From positions 1 to 64,000 of the forward strand of contig NZ_RFFJ01000009.1 of assembly GCF_003696235.1 (NCBI RefSeq): 64,000 nucleotides of DNA, in the 5' to 3' direction. Source of the stretch: Streptomyces triticirhizae. Lineage in GTDB: Bacteria > Actinomycetota > Actinomycetes > Streptomycetales > Streptomycetaceae. The position numbers and the translations under genes were made by a program. Below, one piece after another: positions 1 to 8,083 of this stretch. Below the pieces are notes generated by a model. That model was not told the DNA's origin and did no database searches. It saw only the letters and a program-made list of their open reading frames with translations. How positions within the stretch are numbered: the stretch's first letter is position 1; every line of letters starts with the position of its first letter.

Positions 1-62
1 CCGATCCGGAGCCGATCCGGAGCCGATCCGGAGCCGATCCGGAGCCGATCCGGAGCCGATCC
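1..62. repeat. 11-bp tandem repeat at the window edge
   Basis: Five perfect copies of CCGATCCGGAG run from position 1 to 55, followed by a partial copy. The array continues off the left edge, so its full length is unknown. It lies immediately upstream of the acetyltransferase gene. Whether it is intergenic or the 3' end of an upstream coding region cannot be told from here. Confidence 0.85.
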
Positions 63-93
63 GAGCTGACCCGAGCGAAGGGCCCCGAACGAG

Positions 94-654
94 ATGTCGT
101 CGCCGTCCCCGCACGAGCTGACCGTCACCCCCGCGCTGCTCTCCGACCCGCTGGTCCGCCCACTGCTGCGCGGGCTGGCGCACGAGTACACCGCCCGCTA
201 CGGCTCGGCGGCCAACGAGCTGAGCCGCTATCCGGCGGCGGAGTTCGCCCCGCCCCACGGCCTGCTGCTGCTCCTGCTGCACGACGGCTCGGCCGTCGCC
301 GGCGGCGCGTACCGCCGACTCGACGAGCACACCGCCGAGTTGAAGCGCATCTGGACCCATCCCGCCCACCGCCGCCGGGGGATGGCCCGCCGGGTGGTGG
401 CCGAACTCGAACGGGCGGCGGCGGCGCGCGGCTACCGGCGCGTCTGGCTGACCACCGGGCCCCGGCAGCCGGAGGCCAGACAGCTGTATCTGAACGCCGG
501 TTACGCCCCGCTGTTCGACCTGGCCGCCGCCCCCGAGACCCTCCACCTGCTGCCCTTCGAGAAACGGCTCGCGCCCGGGGAGACCCCGCCCGGGGAGACC
601 GGGCCCGGAGCGACCGCGACCGCGAGCGCCGACGCCACCGTCCCGCGCATCTGA
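94..654 (+). CDS. GNAT-family N-acetyltransferase
   Basis: A 186-residue protein with a GNAT core. The acetyl-CoA-binding loop is visible as HRRRGMARRV at about residues 92-101, after the strand TAELKRIWTHP. The downstream segment GYRRVWLTTGPRQPEARQLY fits the end of the fold, so an acetyl-CoA-dependent transfer to a small amine is expected; the substrate is unknown. The last 30 residues are a low-complexity Gly/Ala/Thr tail. The gene sits 22 bp upstream of an amino-acid ABC permease in the same direction and is probably co-transcribed with it, so an amino acid or amino-acid-derived substrate is possible but not shown. Confidence 0.85.
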   Translation: MSSPSPHELTVTPALLSDPLVRPLLRGLAHEYTARYGSAANELSRYPAAEFAPPHGLLLLLLHDGSAVAGGAYRRLDEHTAELKRIWTHPAHRRRGMARRVVAELERAAAARGYRRVWLTTGPRQPEARQLYLNAGYAPLFDLAAAPETLHLLPFEKRLAPGETPPGETGPGATATASADATVPRI

Positions 655-676
655 CCGCACCCCGACCGGAGGACCC

Positions 677-1716
677 GTGAGCAGCGCCCCGCCCGCCGCC
701 CCCCTGCCCGCCCAACACGCCCCGCTGAACGACGACTTCGCGGAGCTGGCCACCCTGCCGGTGGTCCCCGCCCGGCACTACGGCCGCTGGCTGGCCGGGG
801 CCCTCGTCGTGGTGCTGACGGCGCAGTTCCTGCACGGCCTGGCCACCAACCCCGGCTGGGACTGGCCCACCTTCTTCGACTACCTGCTGGCCGAGAGCGT
901 CCTCAAGGCGGTCTGGCTGACCATCCAACTCACCTTCTACGGCACCGCGTTGGGCTTCACCCTCGGCGTGCTGCTGGCCGTGATGCGGCTGTCGCGCAGC
1001 CCCGTGCTCCGCGCCGTCGCCTGGACCTACGTCTGGGCCTTCCGCTCGATCCCGCTGATCGTGCAGCTGCTGTTCTGGTTCAACCTGGCCTATCTCTACC
1101 GGGAGTTGGGCCTGGGCATCCCGTTCGGGCCGGTGTTCTGGACGTTCGAGACGATGCACCTGGTCGGGCCGCTGGCCGCCGCCGTGATCGGCCTCGCGCT
1201 GCACCAGGCCGCCTACGCCGCCGAGATCGTGCGCGGCGGGATCATCGCCGTGGACTCCGGCCAGCGCGAGGCCGCCGCCGCGCTCGGCCTGCCGAAGGCG
1301 CGGCAGCTGCGCCGCATCGTGCTGCCGCAGGCGATGCGCGGCATCCTGCCCAACGCGGCCAACGAGATCATCAGCCTGTTCAAGGGCACCTCGATCGTCT
1401 CGGTGATGGCGCTGGGCGAGCTGTTCTACCAGGTGCAGGTGATCTACGGCCGCAACGGGCGGGTGGTGCCGCTGCTGATGGTGGCGACCGTCTGGTACAT
1501 CGTGCTCACCACCGTGCTGACCGTCGTCCAGCACGCCGTGGAGCGCCGCTTCGCCCGGGGCGCCGAGCGCGAGCCGACGCCGGGACCGTTCCGCCGCGCC
1601 CGCGAGGCGCTCCAACGGCCGCCGTGGGCGGCCCGGTTGGCCCGCCGGGGTCAGGCGCCGCCGGGCGCCGCGCCCGAGGCACCCGGCACGCCCGAGGCGC
1701 GGGCGGGGGGCGCGCG

Positions 1717-1720
<4 letters not shown>
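677..1720 (+). CDS. Amino-acid ABC transporter permease (HisM/GlnP type)
   Basis: Integral membrane permease of the polar amino-acid uptake family, 347 residues. Transmembrane helices start at about residue 37 ([15 protein letters not shown]), and the family-typical helix [20 protein letters not shown] follows. The EAA-loop motif that contacts the ATPase is visible as [21 protein letters not shown] Pro/Ala/Gly-rich cytoplasmic C-tail of about 50 residues is longer than usual for the family. The GTG start follows GGAGGACCC, and the stop overlaps the GTG of the ATPase gene (GTGA), indicating translational coupling. Homologues use one permease or two; only one is present here, so it probably acts as a homodimer. 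Confidence 0.93.
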
Positions 1721-2487
<767 letters not shown>

Positions 2488-2522
2488 CCGGCCCGCTCAC
2501 CCTTCCTACGAAACGAGGCCCC

Positions 2523-3530
2523 ATGAACGTCGTCGTCCGCCCGCCCCGCGCCCGCGCCACGGTGCCCCTGCCCGCCGCCCTGGCCCTGGCCGTCACGCTG
2601 CCGCTGGCGCTGGCCGGCTGCGCCGACCCCGAGGACGGCGGCACCGAACCGGCCTCCGAGACCGCCACCGACCAGGCCCAGGAGATCAACCTCTCCCCCG
2701 ACCAGAACCGCGTCAGCACCGAGCCGGTGCCCGAGATCGCCGCGCTGGTCCCCCAGGAGATCCGGGAACGCGGCACCCTGGAGGTGGTCAGCACCGCCGG
2801 GACCGTTCCCCCGCTGTCGTTCTACGCCACCGACGACCAGACCGTGATCGGCGTGGAGACCGACATCGCCTCGCTGGTCGCCGACGTGCTGGACCTGGAG
2901 GTCAACTACAACGTGGTCGACTGGGCCAACATCTTCGTCGGCCTCGACAGCGGCCGTTACGACGCGGGCTTCGCCAACATCACCGTCACCGAGGAGCGCA
3001 AGGAGAAGTACGACTTCGCCACCTACCGGCTGGACAACATCGCCTTCGAGGCGCGGGCCGACGCCGACTGGACGGTGACCGGCCCCGAGGACGTCGCCGG
3101 CCGCAGCATCGGCGTCACCTCGGGCACCAACCAGGAGGCCATCCTGATCAGTTGGAGCGAACAGAACGAAGCCGCCGGCCTGGAACCCACCGACATCCGG
3201 TACTTCCAGAACTCCACCGACTACTACCTCGCGCTCTCCTCCGGCCGCCTCGACGCCTATCTCGGCCCCAGCCCCAGCACCGCCTACCACGCCCGGGTCA
3301 CCGGCGAAACCCGGATCGTCGGCACGTTCTCCGGCGCCGGCGACAACATCCAGGGCGAGATCGCCGCGACCACCCGACGCGACAACGGACTGATCGAGGC
3401 ACTACACGCGGCGCTCAACGAGACGATCGAGAACGGCACCTACGCGGAGGTCCTGGACCGCTGGGGCCTGGCCGACGAAGCCGTCGAGGCCTCCGAGATC
3501 AACCCGCCGGGGCTGCCGCCGACGGAGTAG
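2523..3530 (+). CDS. Amino-acid ABC transporter substrate-binding lipoprotein
   Basis: Extracytoplasmic solute receptor, 335 residues. A lipoprotein signal peptide ends in the lipobox LALAGC, with Cys33 as the lipidation site, followed by an acidic linker. The mature part is a type-II periplasmic-binding fold of the SBP_bac_3 class: [36 protein letters not shown] and the hinge segment [20 protein letters not shown] are typical. With the permease and ATPase just upstream it completes an uptake system for a polar amino acid; the exact substrate cannot be read from the sequence. The separate downstream placement and the RBS-like ACGAAACGAGG before the ATG suggest high expression from the same mRNA. 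Confidence 0.93.
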   Translation: MNVVVRPPRARATVPLPAALALAVTLPLALAGCADPEDGGTEPASETATDQAQEINLSPDQNRVSTEPVPEIAALVPQEIRERGTLEVVSTAGTVPPLSFYATDDQTVIGVETDIASLVADVLDLEVNYNVVDWANIFVGLDSGRYDAGFANITVTEERKEKYDFATYRLDNIAFEARADADWTVTGPEDVAGRSIGVTSGTNQEAILISWSEQNEAAGLEPTDIRYFQNSTDYYLALSSGRLDAYLGPSPSTAYHARVTGETRIVGTFSGAGDNIQGEIAATTRRDNGLIEALHAALNETIENGTYAEVLDRWGLADEAVEASEINPPGLPPTE

Positions 3531-3572
3531 GGGCGGCGAGCCCCGAAACGCGGGGCCACACGCGGACGAGGG

Positions 3573-3615
3573 CTCGGGCAGCGCCATCAGGCCCGGGCCC
3601 TCACCGCTGCCCGAG
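3573..3615. terminator. Stem-loop terminator after the ABC transporter operon
   Basis: Arms CTCGGGCAGCG (3573-3583) and CGCTGCCCGAG (3605-3615) are perfect complements around a GC-rich loop. A smaller hairpin, CCCCG/CGGGG, lies at 3541-3555. The rest of the gene-free interval 3531-3949 shows no coding signal; the promoter of the following secreted-protein gene must lie in its second half, but I see no convincing -35/-10 pair. Confidence 0.6.
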
Positions 3616-3949
3616 TCCGAGGCCCGTCGCCCCCGCCCCCGCGTTCCCGTTCCCGTTCCCGGCGGACGGAGTCGATTTCCGGCGGCTCTGTCACACCCAT
3701 GCGATGCGACGTGCCAAGGCCGTTTCCGGGTGTCGGATCGCATCACCACCACGGTCCCGGGCACGACTTCACCCACTTGCCGGTCCGTCAGAACGATCCA
3801 GCGCGCCGTTCCTCCCTAGTGTCCTTATTGCGGATGTGTACGGACGGTGCCCGGTTCTGCCAGAAAGAGGAAGAACCACCTGGTTTTCGCAGTCACCTGG
3901 ACACCGAAGAGAGAACCGCCCAACACATTCTCGGAGGAGCAGGCAAACG

Positions 3950-5164
3950 ATGACATCGCAGATCTTCCCCAGATTCCGCTGGCGGGCCCTTCACATGTGG
4001 ATCGCCGGGACACTGGCGGTACTGCTCGGGTCCCTGGGACTGATGGTGACGGCCGGTCAGGCCCAGGCCATCGCGACCGCGGTGCCCCTGGGGACCGCCG
4101 ACAGCTTCGCGGTTCTGGGCGGCCAGTCCGTGACCAACACCGGCTCCACCGTGGTCACGGGAGATCTTGGCGTGAGCCCGGGGACGGAGATCACCGGCTT
4201 CCCGCCCGGGACGGTGAACGGGGCCACCCACTCCGCGAACGCCGTAGCCCTCCAGGCACAGACCGACCTGACCGCCGCCTACGACGACGCCGCCAGCCAG
4301 GCCCCCGACGCCAACATCGCCGGTGACATCGGCGGACTGACGCTGCCGCCCGGGGTCTACAACGCCTCCTCCTCCATCGGTCTCACGGGCACCCTGACCC
4401 TGGACGCCGAGGGTGACCCCAACGCCGTCTGGGTCTTCCAGATCGGCTCGACACTGACCACGGCGACCTCCAGCGACATCCTTCTCATCAACGGCGCGCA
4501 GCCCTGCAACGTCTTCTGGCAGATCGGCAGCTCCGCCACCATCGGCACGGACACCACCTTCGTGGGCAACATCCTGGCGCTCACCTCCATCACGGTGAAC
4601 AACGGGGCGACGATCGCCGGCCGGGCGCTCGCCCGCAACGGCTCGGTGACGCTCGACGAGAACGTGATCACCCGGTCCGTCTGCGGCACCGACGTCACCG
4701 GCGAAGTGACCGGCGAGGTGACGGGCGAGGTGACCGGAGTCGTCACCGGTGAGGTCACGGGCGAGGTGACCGGAGTCGTCACCGGTGAGGTCACCGGAGA
4801 GGTGACCGGCCAGGTCACGGGCGAGACCACCACCGGGGGCCTGATCGCCGGCCCGACGGGCGGCCTGATCGCGGGGACCACCAGCGCGGGCACCACGGGC
4901 GGACTGATCGCCGGCCCGACGGGCGGCCTCATCGCCGGAACCACCAGCGGCGGCCTCACAGGTGCCCACACCGGCGCGCACACGGGCGGCCACAGCGGTG
5001 GACACACCGGCGGCCACTCGGGCGGCCACAGCGGTGGCGGCCACAGCGGCGGCGGGCACAGCGGCGGCGGGCACGGAAAGGACCACTGCAAGAAGCCCCA
5101 TGAAGAGGGCAGGCCCCACGACTGCAAGAAGGAGCAGGACGGACACGGCGGCCACGACAAGTAA
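3950..5164 (+). CDS. Secreted DUF3494 (ice-binding-like) protein with VTGE, GLIAG and His-rich repeat tails
   Basis: 404-residue exported protein. Residues 1-40 form a signal peptide with a hydrophobic core (IAGTLAVLLGSLGLMV) ending in GQAQA. Residues 45-245 match the DUF3494/ice-binding-like fold: ADSFAVLGGQSVTNTGSTVV, TVNGATHSANAVALQA, LPPGVYNASSSIGLTGTLTL, WVFQIGSTLTT, CNVFWQIGSSATIGTDT and GRALARNGSVTLDENVI. Then come three repeat tracts: VTGE/VTGV tetrapeptides (about 248-293), GPTGGLIAG/T repeats (297-333) and GGHSGGH repeats (337-375), ending in a charged tail with two Cys and many His/Lys. The domain is used for ice binding or as an adhesin; which applies here is not known. The start is fixed by GGAGGA at 3933-3938. 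The tails could bind metal or the cell wall (inference). There is no LPXTG anchor. Confidence 0.85.
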   Translation: MTSQIFPRFRWRALHMWIAGTLAVLLGSLGLMVTAGQAQAIATAVPLGTADSFAVLGGQSVTNTGSTVVTGDLGVSPGTEITGFPPGTVNGATHSANAVALQAQTDLTAAYDDAASQAPDANIAGDIGGLTLPPGVYNASSSIGLTGTLTLDAEGDPNAVWVFQIGSTLTTATSSDILLINGAQPCNVFWQIGSSATIGTDTTFVGNILALTSITVNNGATIAGRALARNGSVTLDENVITRSVCGTDVTGEVTGEVTGEVTGVVTGEVTGEVTGVVTGEVTGEVTGQVTGETTTGGLIAGPTGGLIAGTTSAGTTGGLIAGPTGGLIAGTTSGGLTGAHTGAHTGGHSGGHTGGHSGGHSGGGHSGGGHSGGGHGKDHCKKPHEEGRPHDCKKEQDGHGGHDK

Positions 5165-5171
5165 CGGCGAA

Positions 5172-5203
5172 GGCCCGGCCACCCCCACGGTGGCGGCCGG
5201 GCC
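5172..5203. terminator. Stem-loop terminator after the DUF3494 gene
   Basis: GGCCCGGCC (5172-5180) pairs with GGCCGGGCC (5195-5203) eight bases after the stop codon. It likely ends the DUF3494 transcript. Confidence 0.7.
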
Positions 5204-5211
5204 GTGAGCAG

Positions 5212-5249
5212 GCCGGCGTTCCGCGTCCCCGTGCACGCGGAACGCCGGC
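5212..5249. other. Second strong hairpin between the DUF3494 and DUF5819 genes
   Basis: A perfect 15-bp inverted repeat, GCCGGCGTTCCGCGT (5212-5226) and ACGCGGAACGCCGGC (5235-5249), with an 8-base loop, follows the terminator by only nine bases and ends 35 bp before the next start codon. It may be a tandem terminator, or a 5'-UTR structure or operator for the DUF5819-HTTM pair. Confidence 0.65.
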
Positions 5250-5284
5250 GCCGTTCCGAGAGAGAAACACGCGGAGGAAGCCAG

Positions 5285-5962
5285 ATGAAAGCGGCCGGGC
5301 CAGTCCCCGAAAAGACGGAGGGGGAGGCACCCGCCGAGCCTCCTCGCCCTGTGTCGGAACATCCCCGACCACCGCGCCTCCTGAGAGGAACGGTGAGTCT
5401 GATCGTGGCGCTGTTGGTCGTCGTCGCGTCCGTTCACACGGTGATGGTGTTCTTCCATGTGGCCCCCAGAAACGCCGTCTCACAGCGTTACGGAGAACAG
5501 ATCGACGCGTGGGTCTATCCCTTCTTCGAACAGGACTGGAGGCTTTTCGCCCCCAATCCGGCCTCGGCGAACGTCCAGATCTCGGTGAAGACCCGGCAGG
5601 AGATGCCGGACGGCGCGACCCGGGAGAGCGACTGGTTCGACCTCACCGCCCTGGACACCTCCGCCGTCAGGCACCACGTCTTCCCCAGCCACACGGCGCA
5701 GAACACGTTGCGCCGCGCCTGGAGCGCCTACGTCGACGCCCACGGCGCGGAGGACGTGCCGCACTCGGACCGCGCGGTGATGCTGCGGGACTACCTGCGC
5801 AACATCGCGGCGGACCGCGTCGCCGAGCACAGGCCGGGGCCCTTCGACGCCGTGCGGCTGCGGGTGGAGACCGTGCCGATCGCGGCCCACGGCGCACAGC
5901 AGGTCAGTCCGAACGCGGTGGAGACCAGGGATCTGCCCTGGTGGGAGGTCTCTCAGGGATGA
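5285..5962 (+). CDS. DUF5819 family membrane-anchored protein
   Basis: 225-residue protein with a Pro-rich cytoplasmic N-terminus, a single membrane helix at about residues 38-60 (TVSLIVALLVVVASVHTVMV) and an extracytoplasmic domain beginning APRNAVSQRYGEQIDAWVYPFF, then QDWRLFAPNP, the hallmark of DUF5819. The ATG is chosen because GGAGGA lies at 5273-5278; an earlier in-frame start at 5204 would cross the hairpin. Its stop overlaps the ATG of the HTTM gene (ATGA). DUF5819 proteins usually occur next to an HTTM protein, as here, so the two probably act as one membrane unit. The biochemical role is unknown. Confidence 0.85.
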   Translation: MKAAGPVPEKTEGEAPAEPPRPVSEHPRPPRLLRGTVSLIVALLVVVASVHTVMVFFHVAPRNAVSQRYGEQIDAWVYPFFEQDWRLFAPNPASANVQISVKTRQEMPDGATRESDWFDLTALDTSAVRHHVFPSHTAQNTLRRAWSAYVDAHGAEDVPHSDRAVMLRDYLRNIAADRVAEHRPGPFDAVRLRVETVPIAAHGAQQVSPNAVETRDLPWWEVSQG

Positions 5963-7143
5963 GCACGCACAACGAACAGGCCACGGCGCGCCCCGTGCCC
6001 TCGCCACGCGGCGTCGGGCAGTCCGTGGCGGACCCCGCCACCGAGCCGCCGGACACGCCGTTCGGCGCGCTCCGGTCGGTCCTGACCGGCCGGGCCAGGC
6101 ACCTCTACGGCGCCGCCGTGCTGCGTGTCGGGTACGGGCTGCTCTACCTCGTCTTCCTGCTGCGGGAGTTCCCGCACCGCGACGAGATCTGGGGGCCCGG
6201 CTCGCCCTGGACACCCGCGCTGACACGGCAGCTCTTCGACCAGACGGGGTGGGTCAGCGTGCTCACCCTCTCCGACAGCAGGCTCTACTTCGAGGCCGTC
6301 TACGCGCTGGCCATGCTCACCGCCGCGCTGTTCCTGCTGGGCTGGCACACCAGGGTCGTCTCCGTCGTGTTCGCCGTCCTGGTCGCCTCGTTCCACGCGA
6401 AGGCCATCTTCGTGACGGACGGCGGGGACAACCTGATCCTGCTGATGGCCCTGTACCTGAGCTGCACCGCGTGCGGCCGGCGCTGGTCCCTGGACGCCAG
6501 GAGGGCCAAGCGCCGCGCCGCCGCGAAGGGCCACGCCGCGCCCGTTCCCCCGGGGGCGGAGGCGGGTCGCCCGGGACTGCGGCAGCAACTCACCCTATGC
6601 CGCGAGGAGTTGACCACCGCCCTGCACAACTGCGCCATGGTGGTCATCGCCGTGCAGGTCTGCGTCCTCTACGGTGCGGCGGGCCTCTTCAAGGTGCAGG
6701 GCGGCGCCTGGGGCAACGGGACGGCGCTGCACTACGTGCTGAACCTCGACCTGTTCCGCCCCTGGCCCGCGCTGTCGTCCCTGGTGGACAGCCACGAGGT
6801 GCTCCTCACGGTCATCTGCTACCTGACCGTGCTCTCCCAGGTGGCCTTCCCCTTCGTCCTCTTCGGCAGGCTCAAGTACCCCGTGCTCGGCCTCATGTTG
6901 GCGACGCACCTCAGCATCGCCGCGCTGATGGGACTGCCGCTGTTCTCCGGGGCGATGATCGTCGCGGACGCGGTCTTCCTGTCCGACGGCGCCTACCGGT
7001 GGCTGGCCGGGGCGGCGCGCGGCCGGCTCCGAGGCCGGCGCCGGCCGCCGGAAGGGGTCGACGACGCGCGCCCCGGCCACGACGCCCCGGAGGCCGCCCA
7101 CCCGGCCGGGACCGACCACGGCGAACCGGTCGGCGCGCGCTGA
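5959..7143 (+). CDS. HTTM domain (vitamin K-dependent carboxylase-like) membrane protein
   Basis: 394-residue polytopic membrane protein of the HTTM superfamily. Several hydrophobic helices are clear: AAVLRVGYGLLYLVFLLREF, AVYALAMLTAALFLLGWHTR, VVSVVFAVLVASFHAK, CAMVVIAVQVCVLYGAAGLFKV and FPFVLFGRLKYPVLGLMLAT. The segment LLGWHTRV and the downstream GGDNLILLMALYLSCTACG are typical of the family. It starts at the ATG that overlaps the DUF5819 stop, so the pair is translationally coupled. The C-terminal 50 residues are charged and low-complexity. Bacterial HTTM proteins are poorly characterised; carboxylase activity should not be assumed. A strong terminator follows the gene. Confidence 0.85.
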   Translation: MSTHNEQATARPVPSPRGVGQSVADPATEPPDTPFGALRSVLTGRARHLYGAAVLRVGYGLLYLVFLLREFPHRDEIWGPGSPWTPALTRQLFDQTGWVSVLTLSDSRLYFEAVYALAMLTAALFLLGWHTRVVSVVFAVLVASFHAKAIFVTDGGDNLILLMALYLSCTACGRRWSLDARRAKRRAAAKGHAAPVPPGAEAGRPGLRQQLTLCREELTTALHNCAMVVIAVQVCVLYGAAGLFKVQGGAWGNGTALHYVLNLDLFRPWPALSSLVDSHEVLLTVICYLTVLSQVAFPFVLFGRLKYPVLGLMLATHLSIAALMGLPLFSGAMIVADAVFLSDGAYRWLAGAARGRLRGRRRPPEGVDDARPGHDAPEAAHPAGTDHGEPVGAR

Positions 7144-7160
7144 CGGACCACGCCCCCGCC

Positions 7161-7185
7161 CGCCGGGGGGACACGCCCCCCGGCG
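7161..7185. terminator. Terminator after the HTTM gene
   Basis: CGCCGGGGGG (7161-7170) and CCCCCCGGCG (7176-7185) form a 10-bp stem with a 5-base loop, 17 bp after the HTTM stop codon. It may also serve converging transcription from the minus strand. Confidence 0.75.
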
Positions 7186-7195
7186 CAGCCCCGGT

Positions 7196-7345
7196 TCAGC
7201 AGCGCTCGACCCACCGGTGCGACAGCGGCGCGTAGCCGCCCTCCAGATTCCCCTGGGTGTTCACCGAGGTGCAGCCGGTCCGCCGCGTCGGACGGGTCGT
7301 GTCGATCCCCGTGGGGACGAAGTTCCTGCCCCGGTCGTAGGCCAC
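7196..7345 (-). pseudogene. C-terminal remnant of an unidentified protein
   Basis: About 50 codons on the minus strand read YDRGRNFVPTGIDTTRPTRR and then CTSVNTQGNLEGGYAPLSHR, ending WVERC and a stop at 7196. The composition looks like a genuine secreted-protein C-terminus with paired cysteines. No start or N-terminal domain remains; upstream the frame turns into low-complexity sequence. I do not recognise the family. Confidence 0.35.
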
Positions 7346-7477
7346 GTCGTGCCGGGACTTCGTCCTCCGAGACCCACCCGCCGGGGCTGCCGCCCACCGA
7401 CTCAACCGGGCCCTGCGCAGGGTCCGGCCGGGTGGGGCCCCCGGCCGGACCCACGAACGTCCGCGTCGCCGTTCCGC

Positions 7478-7690
7478 TCAGCAGGTGGGTTCGGTGGCGG
7501 CGAACTCCAACTCCAGGAAGCGGGCCCGGTAGAGGCTGACGTCGGCGAAGACGTCGTCCAGCGAGGAGGAGTTGACGTTGTACGACACCACGAGGGTGTC
7601 GTCCTCGCTGAGCACGGTGTGCACGGCGACGTTGTAGGTGTAGATGTCGCCGGCCGCGCCCTCGTCGAACTCCGGCTGTGCATCGTTGGC
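7478..7690 (-). pseudogene. C-terminal remnant, possibly of a DUF4185-type secreted protein
   Basis: The minus-strand frame ending at 7478 reads EFDEGAAGDIYTYNVAVHTV, then LSEDDTLVVSYNVNSSSLDD, and finishes FLELEFAATEPTC. This resembles the last blade of DUF4185-like secreted sugar-active proteins, in which a 'lvVSYNvNS' strand is characteristic. Everything upstream of about 7690 is lost; the frame meets a stop near 7733. It sits between the other remnant and the toxin immunity gene, so this is a graveyard of truncated genes. Confidence 0.45.
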
Positions 7691-7798
7691 CGTTCGGGCA
7701 ACCGAGCCAGGACCGAACAGGGCGCGGGCTGCTCACGTCGACCGCAGGAAGCGTTCCAAGCTCGCATGGCGGACGATCGCAGGAGTTCCCTCAAAGAA

Positions 7799-8083
7799 CT
7801 ACACATCGTACCCCTTATTTCGCAGCCGCTCCGCAAGCGAGGTCTGATGAGGAGGCCTCAGGATGTACTTATCTTTCATCGAGTCCAACGACTCGAGATA
7901 CGCGGCCACCTCCGCTCCAGGCTCATACTTGTCCTCATCATCAACATACAGGGCGTCAATCAAGCCGACTTTCGACAACCCAATATCTACGATGACACCC
8001 CAATTGAAGATCGCCACAACGCGGCCGACGACGAGTGATCCCACGAGCTCAAGCTCAGAAGGATTCTGATCTCCATTATTCAT
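7799..8083 (-). CDS. Putative immunity protein to the Rhs toxin (S1/OB-fold-like)
   Basis: 94-residue protein whose ATG overlaps the stop of the Rhs gene (ATGA), the normal position for an immunity gene. The sequence SLVVGRVVAIFNWGVIVDIG, then KVGLIDALYVDDEDKYEPGA and ILRPPHQTSLAERLR, resembles small S1-like RNA-binding-fold proteins, which recur beside polymorphic toxins in actinomycetes. The coding region is clearly less GC-rich than its surroundings, as is the toxin tip of the Rhs gene, so the two were probably acquired together. The immunity role is inferred from position; the fold assignment is by eye. Confidence 0.65.
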   Translation of the reverse strand: MNNGDQNPSELELVGSLVVGRVVAIFNWGVIVDIGLSKVGLIDALYVDDEDKYEPGAEVAAYLESLDSMKDKYILRPPHQTSLAERLRNKGYDV

